DNA from: Apoda limacodes
Taxonomy: Eukaryota > Arthropoda > Insecta > Lepidoptera > Limacodidae
Length of the DNA: 64,000 bases
Assembly (NCBI GenBank): GCA_946406115.1
Contig: OX291550.1
Coordinates: forward strand, 28,062,722-28,126,721
Reading direction: 5' to 3'
Positions within the stretch are counted from its first letter, which is position 1; the number at the start of each line of letters is the position of its first letter. The position numbers and the translations under genes are program-made. Of the stretch, positions 60,101-64,000 are shown one piece after another. The notes below the pieces were generated by a model. It was not told the origin of the DNA, made no database searches, and saw only the letters and a program-made list of their open reading frames with translations.

Positions 60101-60249
60101 AGTCCTATACAACACCTCCCGAAGATGCACCATCAGGTTTGGTGGCTCGAGGCTCCTATTCAGTCAACAGTCTCTTCACCGACGATGATAAAAATGTCCA
60201 CCTTCAGTGGGAATGGAGTTTTGATATTAAGAAGGACTGGAAAGATTAA
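42008..60249 (+). CDS. RhoGDI: RhoGDI, complete, four coding exons
   Basis: Rho GDP-dissociation inhibitor keeps prenylated Rho, Rac and Cdc42 in the cytosol by clamping their switch regions and holding the lipid tail in its immunoglobulin-like pocket. Coding exons are 42008-42197, 44813-44922, 55175-55289 and 60050-60249 with GT/AG introns of phases 1, 0 and 1. They total 615 nt and encode 204 residues, the length of human RhoGDI1. The N-terminal arm (STYKPPPEKTIEEI, DESLRKYKEALLG) binds the GTPase. The Ig fold follows (VELDLSGDLTDLKKQ, FIIKEGVQYRIRIDF, GLKYIQKTYRLGV, MVGSYPPKTE, LVARGSYSV, FTDDDK, WEWSFDIKKDWKD). ATG follows an acceptor-like TTTGTATAG, so an upstream non-coding exon is likely. 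No lesions are seen and all family blocks are present, so the gene looks functional. Its 18 kb are mostly repeat-filled intron. Confidence 0.95.
42885..43120 (+). repeat. tRNA-derived SINE, plus strand
   Basis: TGGTGGACCGAGTGGCGCTG (A-box-like) is followed about 30 bp later by CACGTGGTTGATTCTTAG (B-box-like). A non-coding body follows (GGGCAACCAATATTGTTACA). It lies in RhoGDI intron 1. Confidence 0.55.
43370..43890 (-). repeat. Dispersed lepidopteran repeat in RhoGDI intron 1
   Basis: Contains TAGGGTTCCGTACCTCAGAA, TTAGGGTTCCATAGCCAAAT, GTCTGTCTGTCTGTCCATCC and GTGTGGGGTATCTATGG. It ends GGAACCCTCGGTGCGTGAGT and CCAACTTGCACTTTGCCGG. This is the reverse orientation of the family starting 'GCCAAGTGCGAGTCGG' at 40.69 kb. 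Confidence 0.7.
44813..44922 (+). CDS. RhoGDI: RhoGDI coding exon 2
   Basis: Acceptor TAACTATCTCAG, donor AAACAG|GTGAGT. Encodes DANDPRKVIVKKLALCVAG, then RDDVELDLSGDLTDLKKQ, the first strands of the Ig-like fold. Confidence 0.95.
45950..48360 (-). mobile_element. CR1/jockey-like non-LTR retrotransposon, 5' truncated
   Basis: On the minus strand an endonuclease C-terminus (VFVCGDFNIDF, then NNLTSDHCGQL; about 47830-48340) is followed by reverse transcriptase (about 46631-47491) and a C-terminal region down to about 45960 (KWGPHIAGLANRLSSAAFAV). The RT has FCDLSKAFDCV, GVPQGSILGPFLFLIYINDL and the catalytic LFADDTSLL. The frame is broken by an in-frame TAG at 47090-47092, a TAA at 46631-46633 and frameshifts elsewhere. 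The endonuclease N-terminus is missing. It lies in RhoGDI intron 2 on the opposite strand. Confidence 0.85.
46631..47491 (-). pseudogene. Reverse transcriptase of the CR1/jockey-like element
   Basis: Two stretches (47090-47491 and 46631-47053) lie in the same frame and are separated only by one TAG, with readable codons between them (LIQHIFDAWEDS). Blocks: SNIRPISILPIF, KFGFTKGRSKTD, CDLSKAFDCVQH, MGVPQGSILGP, FADDTSLL. The loss of function is from nonsense changes rather than large deletion, so this copy is younger than the others in the window. Confidence 0.85.
48361..50224. other. RhoGDI intron 2, no gene
   Basis: Low-complexity A/C-rich and A-rich stretches (48.54-48.99 kb), a 10-base C run near 49900, and a repeat scrap around 49190-49260 (minus strand GCAGTTCAATCC, tRNA-like; CGCCCCGGCTTCGCACGG). 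No coding exon. Confidence 0.4.
50225..50385 (+). repeat. Single-arm relative of the 33.4-kb fold-back element
   Basis: Shares, in the same order and at similar spacing, GGGACTTATGCAGTTCTAGT, CACAAATCTTCATAGCATTA, AGAAATA, ACATACATATAGTAATAATC and ACTTAGAAGAA with 33.43-33.60 kb (left arm and spacer). The second arm is not seen. Confidence 0.55.
50440..50700 (+). repeat. Irregular triplicated motif
   Basis: The phrase TGATATGATAGTGA or close variants, followed by AAA.TA.CTGTG.ATGACATT-like text, appears three times (about 50470, 50585 and 50665). GAAGCCGGGGCGAAT and GAAGCCGGGGCTTA flank it, as in the tails of dispersed lepidopteran repeats. Confidence 0.45.
50936..51836 (+). repeat. Ends-only non-LTR retrotransposon tandem array
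   Basis: Units start with GAAGTGAAAACTTCTTTAGC at 50936, 51075, 51329 and 51583. The first is 139 bp and lacks the 3' part; the next three are 254 bp and almost identical. Each full unit joins the 5' segment (to GTAATGCCACGCCTATT) directly to the 3' segment (TTAGTATTCGCGATTATGAG, GGAGGTTGGATATGG, ATACTACGTC, then AAACAAACATTATT). In the 2486-3485 element these same segments flank reverse-transcriptase sequence. So the array consists of internally deleted copies joined head to tail. It lies in RhoGDI intron 2. Confidence 0.9.
51837..55174. other. Rest of RhoGDI intron 2
   Basis: No coding exon. Near 54064-54090 a tRNA-like A-box string (GCTAGCGTGGTTCAGTGGTC) may be a SINE remnant. Near 54530-54570 CTAAACGGAACCCTATTACG resembles the end of the 43.4-kb repeat family. 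Confidence 0.4.
55175..55289 (+). CDS. RhoGDI: RhoGDI coding exon 3
   Basis: Acceptor TAATTTTCAG, donor CCAG|GTAAGG. Encodes VFIIKEGVQYRIRIDFIVQR, then EIVHGLKYIQKTYRLGVP, part of the prenyl-binding fold. Confidence 0.95.
55681..55818. mobile_element. hAT-type MITE with 8-bp target duplication
   Basis: The left end CATGGGCGTAGCCAGC pairs with the right end CTGGCTACGCCCTAG as inverted repeats. AGCGTATG flanks both sides exactly (55673-55680 and 55819-55826). An 8-bp duplication with ends of this type is typical of hAT elements. It is 138 bp and non-coding, in RhoGDI intron 3. Confidence 0.9.
55827..56744. other. RhoGDI intron 3, no gene
   Basis: The open frame at 56390-56626 starts at an ordinary ATG but shows no domain and no splice support. 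Nothing else is recognised. Confidence 0.4.
56745..57055 (+). repeat. Lep1-like repeat, uninterrupted
   Basis: ACTAATATTATAAATGTGAA, CGCTTCAACCACTTGACGGA, AAACTTGGCATACATATAGG, TAGTCCTGAAATAGCGTATA and GGGCGGGCGGAGC occur in order. This copy shows what the 5.3-6.9 kb copy looked like before insertion. Confidence 0.75.
57056..57297 (-). repeat. tRNA-derived SINE (Metulj-like)
   Basis: On the minus strand: GGCGCAGTAGCTCAGTCGGT (A box), GGCGTGGGTTCGATTACAGC (B box). A body follows with TTGTATCCGTTGTCTGGTAT, CACAAGCTTTGCTCGCTTGG and CGCTGTGTGTAATATCC, ending in a TTTATTTATTATTA tail. The order matches the lepidopteran Metulj-type SINEs as remembered. The tail abuts the Lep1-like repeat. Confidence 0.85.
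57298..58619. other. RhoGDI intron 3, no gene
   Basis: AT-rich. A frame open to 57542 continues out of the SINE head and is not a gene. No other feature is supported. Confidence 0.4.
58620..59925 (+). repeat. GCACAAAAC repeat array with ordered spacers
   Basis: About 25 exact copies of GCACAAAAC plus several one-base variants (GCGCAAAAC, GTACAAAAC, GCACAAGAC) occur in clusters of two to five. Three recurring spacers separate the clusters. A: ATAACTCCTTGAGTTTTTTT. B: GGATCAGATTTTAGAAAAAG, then TCAATATTTCGCTATCATGT, CTCCAGCCCCCC, TTTAAAATCGCTCTGAC and GGGCTGAGTTT. C: AACAGATCTTAAAAAAGTTA, then TCAAGGGGATGTTTCCGTA. The order is mostly A, B, C but not strictly periodic. No open frame. Confidence 0.9.
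60050..60249 (+). CDS. RhoGDI: RhoGDI coding exon 4 with stop
   Basis: Acceptor TATAATTACAG. The phase-1 junction makes GTT, then DKMTHMVGSYPPKTE, and it ends in IKKDWKD and TAA at 60247-60249. It lies 130 bp after the GCACAAAAC array. Confidence 0.95.
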
Positions 60250-63200
60250 GAACCTTGACTCAAATAAAACAAATGGATTGGATGTTCGGAGAGGTAACTA
60301 AAAAATACACTTAACTTTTTCTACTTAGAGATAAAAAAAAGAAAAAAGATAATAATCATGGCTGTAGAATCGTGCCATTGAAAGATAAAAATGTAAATTG
60401 ATATGATGTTAAAATCGTTGTTTACAAAATTTGTCAGTATTAAAATGTATTTAAAATGTTCTCTGAACATTCAATCCATGGTCAAAGTGTCGAAAATGGT
60501 GGCTGACTGACGACTTTACTTAATTTTTTTTGACAGAATTACATTTTAAGAGTCAATAATTTGTAAATATATACATACGTATAAATGTTCTAGTAACTTA
60601 CCCTTTTTGTATCCCTAATGATGTAGAGTTCAAAAACGAAAATGATGCTATATTTTAACACAAGATTAAAAATATATCTATATTTTTATACTTAGAAATA
60701 TCGCTTATTTACAAGAATTAGATGTTCTGTAGCTAAATAAATAGTGGAGCTTACATTAGCATCCAGTTTTTGTTAAGTTAAAGTCATTCAATTAGGGTAG
60801 ATAAAATGTGTATTTCGAAATTCTATAATTTTACATTTTGTAGAAGCAATATGTCTAGACTGAATAATACTTATAGATCTTTAAGAAAGATGCGGGAATT
60901 GTCTGTACAAAACGTTTGTACCTAGAGACATACATGGGTGAGTCTGTGTGGTCAACAGTCTCGATATAACACTCATAACGATATTAGCTTGGTTGTTTTT
61001 TTTATTAGTATTATGCATATTTACCATATTATACTATTGCGATTATAGAATTGTTACTAACACCGTTATATCTTTGCAAAACGTCTATCTTTATTTCAAT
61101 TTCTCTTAAAACAATTCTTTTACGAATGGCTTCATTAAACAATCAGAGAATTTCCCTGGCTTAAGGACTTATATCCATTCCTGTCTTTTTAAATTGATGA
61201 GTGTGAAAAAGATGTGTGTCATTTTTCCGTTCAGTTCAGTTTCAGTCCACGCACTGACCTCTGTTGCCTTTACTGTAAAAGCTGTGGTCCATTTCGTATA
61301 AACAAACGACTGTTTCGACCACACATGACCAAATGACGTCATAACCATGGCCCACTTGCTTTTATCTGAAAAAAAGACAATCTAAACCAACTCAGCTAGA
61401 GTTAACCACGGTCTTTACTTTTTTTAAGATTTATCTGTCAATGGCAAGTATCAGTTGCAATTGAAATTTTTGATATTTGTGTGCTATTTGTTTGATTCAT
61501 ATTTGCTTACAAATTAATTTAAAGCCAGAAAACCTTAGAGCAAGCAGAAATCTAAAGTTTACGAAAGTAAATAAACTTCAGCTGCCACTATCGAATTTTG
61601 ACAACTGGTCTAGATGTTTAACTACAACAAAAACCAACTTAACTACATTTTAATACGTGGTATTTTCTGGTCGCAAATAAACATTTGAATTCTGTTTTTT
61701 AAATCAATAGTTTCTCAGAGCTTCATCCCAACTCTCGTTGCACTCAATAAAGCTAATTCAGTCTAGATATTTTATATCTAGAACGATATTTTGCCAATAA
61801 AGTAACTTAGAACTACTATATTATATTAATAAAATGTTAAAATGAAATGCGTTCTTCACCTGCATTTTCAAGATAAATGTGTAGCTACTTACGTAGAATA
61901 TTGCCTTCTAATAATATTAAGTAAAGTCAGCCATCTATTTCATGAGACCCGTACATGCTTATATAGCATTCCCATTTTGAAGCATTTTGAGTCGGGCTAC
62001 TAAGGAATTAGCATTTTACCAGTGAGTATATTAAAATTGTAGGGTAAACATTGCATTAAGAAATTTTTTAGTGCAGACCCAACAATTAATCTGAGATCTA
62101 TCATTTTGAGAAACTAATCATTTCATCATACTTAGGGGCTGTTCGGATATTAAAACTAATGTTTGTGTTGCTATATTAAGTTGGAAGCATGACATAAATT
62201 TTAACACCATAAATATTAACCTCAAGTAGGGCTTATACTGTTTGAGTTCACAAATGTCTAAGTGACGTTTGCTTATATAAAGTAACATGCCCAACCACAG
62301 TTATCATTCGGATAATTTTAGGATGTATGTAGATTGTAGACGCAACATGGTGTTGGAAAATGGAGTTGCAGTTGTTGAATGCAGCACAGAAATTTTCTAT
62401 GTATATTTTTTAATCAAGGTCAGCGTCACCACTCAGGTCTCAGATAAGTTGACGGGTCTATAGGTTGATTTGAGAACTATTTTCTATTTTTTTTACCCGT
62501 CTTGTTTCATGCTAGTAGACATATATTATTAATTGCTACACATTTACTAGTGTAGTAAATATTTGTGAGTTTGTTTGTCAAATATTAATTATTAACTAGC
62601 AAATAGATAATCGATGATATATTTAGTTTGGGTATATTTAATGCCGCATAGACTGCTCTGAATTTGGCATATCACATAATATCTACATCAAGAGAACGCG
62701 AAAAAGCTGTCGGTATACATATAGAACAGTTGTTTTTCGATATAGCTAATGGACTCCTTAACTTACCTGGATAAAACCATTGATATCAACTTGTATAAAT
62801 GCTTTCCTTTTTTTGTGTAATGAAAAATTTTTGTGTCACAAAGGTTATCCTATTAAGTCAAAAATTGTACGGTAGATGCAACTGTATATTTCTTAGGATA
62901 TATAATGAATTGGTGTGTATAAGGTACCACAATTTTAAGTAAATAAAAAAGGCTTTGTCCTTAAAAATATTTTAATAAGTAATGCTGTGCTTTTTTATGT
63001 GCCAGTAATGTGAAAAATGTGGCAATAATATTGAAAGTATTACGTTTTCTTTCAATAGATTAAAATTAGACCTTAATATTTTATTTTTAAGTACATTTTT
63101 AATCCCCTGTGTATACTCAAAATATGTGGCAATAAAACAACAAAAAAAAAAATAAGGTTCTCTGAAATATTTATAATGGTGTTATCCATTTTTTTTTTTT

Positions 63201-64000
63201 GGGAAGTTAAAATAATAAATTTAACATGTGCAAGTCTTTAAGGTCTGACAAAATTATTTCTGTATCATTAAATTTAGTGTGGTAAATAATGCCGTATGCC
63301 TTATTTATTGTGCTGTATGACATATAGACAATTTATAAAACCATAGAATTCCGCTGTATAGAATTTGTGAAACCAAAAAATGTTTAAGGCCAGACTAAAT
63401 AAACCTTATTAGCAGATAAAAGTATGTTAGGCCGGATATATTATCAGAATTTATGAAAATGTAGGTCGAACATAAATATAAATTGTCTTGTGTATATTTA
63501 GAACTACAACTGCGTTACATAACAAAAAATTAGACTTGAGTAAGTAAGTCTAAATTAAATAAGCCTTTGAAGAATAAAGTCTTGAGCCTGATAAATCTCA
63601 CGTAAGGAACCAAAACGTGTTAAGTGTATCATGTTATTGCTTTAAGGCGGCGGGAGAGTTAAATTGTAAAGAGGTGCTTCAGTGTTATCGCTGGTGCTCT
63701 ACCATAGTACTTACTAAGGCTTTATATACACTTATATTATAGATATACCTTTACACTGTAGTTTTTAGACCCCTTTTGAATAAATTGGAATGGTTTATCA
63801 AATTGAGGTTTTAAATTCAATTAAGTTATGGGCATTTAATTTGTCGCTGATGGTTTTCCTTTAAGATTTCATTTTAAATATTTCAATAGAAATCCAAGGT
63901 TTTGTGAATGTAATAGTTTGGCCAAATATAAAGCTTATTTATTCAAGTTCTTTTGGTTTATTTCTTACATCTACCAAGACACAGCGCCATCTGTTCCCAA
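60250..64000 (+). other. RhoGDI 3' region (3' UTR and beyond)
   Basis: No coding exon. AATAAA occurs 14 bp after the stop (about 60263) and again near 63571 (AGAATAAAGTCTTGAG) with other candidates between. The transcript end cannot be fixed by eye. No mobile element with defined ends was recognised in this AT-rich stretch. Confidence 0.4.

Overview
The window is AT-rich animal nuclear DNA, most likely from a moth or butterfly (Lepidoptera). The evidence is split genes with GT/AG introns, tRNA-headed SINEs of the kind common in Lepidoptera, Lep1-like scattered repeats, and many decayed non-LTR retrotransposons and small inverted-repeat DNA elements. There are no bacterial-style operons, CRISPR arrays or ribosome binding sites.

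Three host-type loci can be supported. (1) 17717-21389 (+) is a Domeless-like JAK/STAT cytokine receptor. It has one uninterrupted 985-codon frame (signal peptide, cytokine-receptor module, fibronectin III repeats, one membrane span). Its cytoplasmic tail is then broken by a one-base frameshift and, further on, a TAA. The lack of introns suggests a retrocopy. The intact part would be a receptor without most of its signalling tail. (2) 32245-35400 (-) is a three-exon gene for a small OXLD1-like protein, probably mitochondrial. (3) 42008-60249 (+) is a complete four-coding-exon RhoGDI gene whose predicted protein is 204 residues, the length of human RhoGDI1. Loci 2 and 3 are arranged head to head, with a long inverted-repeat element between them. 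Two further exon-like minus-strand reading frames (13.4-13.6 kb and 15.8-16.1 kb) could not be assigned.

Layout: 0-5 kb, repeat debris and an internally deleted non-LTR element; 5.3-7.2 kb, three elements nested inside one another (Lep1-like repeat, a TIR element, a Tc1 deletion derivative) followed by a second Lep1-like copy; 8.6-10 kb, non-LTR remains; 11-15.4 kb, short tandem arrays (40, 50 and 185 bp units) and a SINE; 17-21.4 kb, the receptor; 23.5-27.7 kb, a jockey-type 3' end, a hAT-family transposase fragment and a 1.7 kb TIR element; 30.1-30.8 kb, a CpG-rich block that may be a solo LTR; 31.4-35.4 kb, OXLD1; 35.6-41.6 kb, MITE-like elements; 42-60.2 kb, RhoGDI. RhoGDI's introns hold a CR1/jockey-like element, a four-unit tandem array made only of the two ends of a non-LTR family, a hAT MITE with an exact 8 bp target duplication, SINEs, and a 1.3 kb array built on the 9-mer GCACAAAAC lying just before the last exon.

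The host genes are not obviously functionally linked: one is cytokine signalling, one mitochondrial, one Rho GTPase control. The rest of the window is mostly transposable-element history. The most unusual items are the tail-broken receptor, the GCACAAAAC array and the ends-only retrotransposon array. No search or alignment was run; family calls rest on recognised motifs and on repeats compared by eye within the window.
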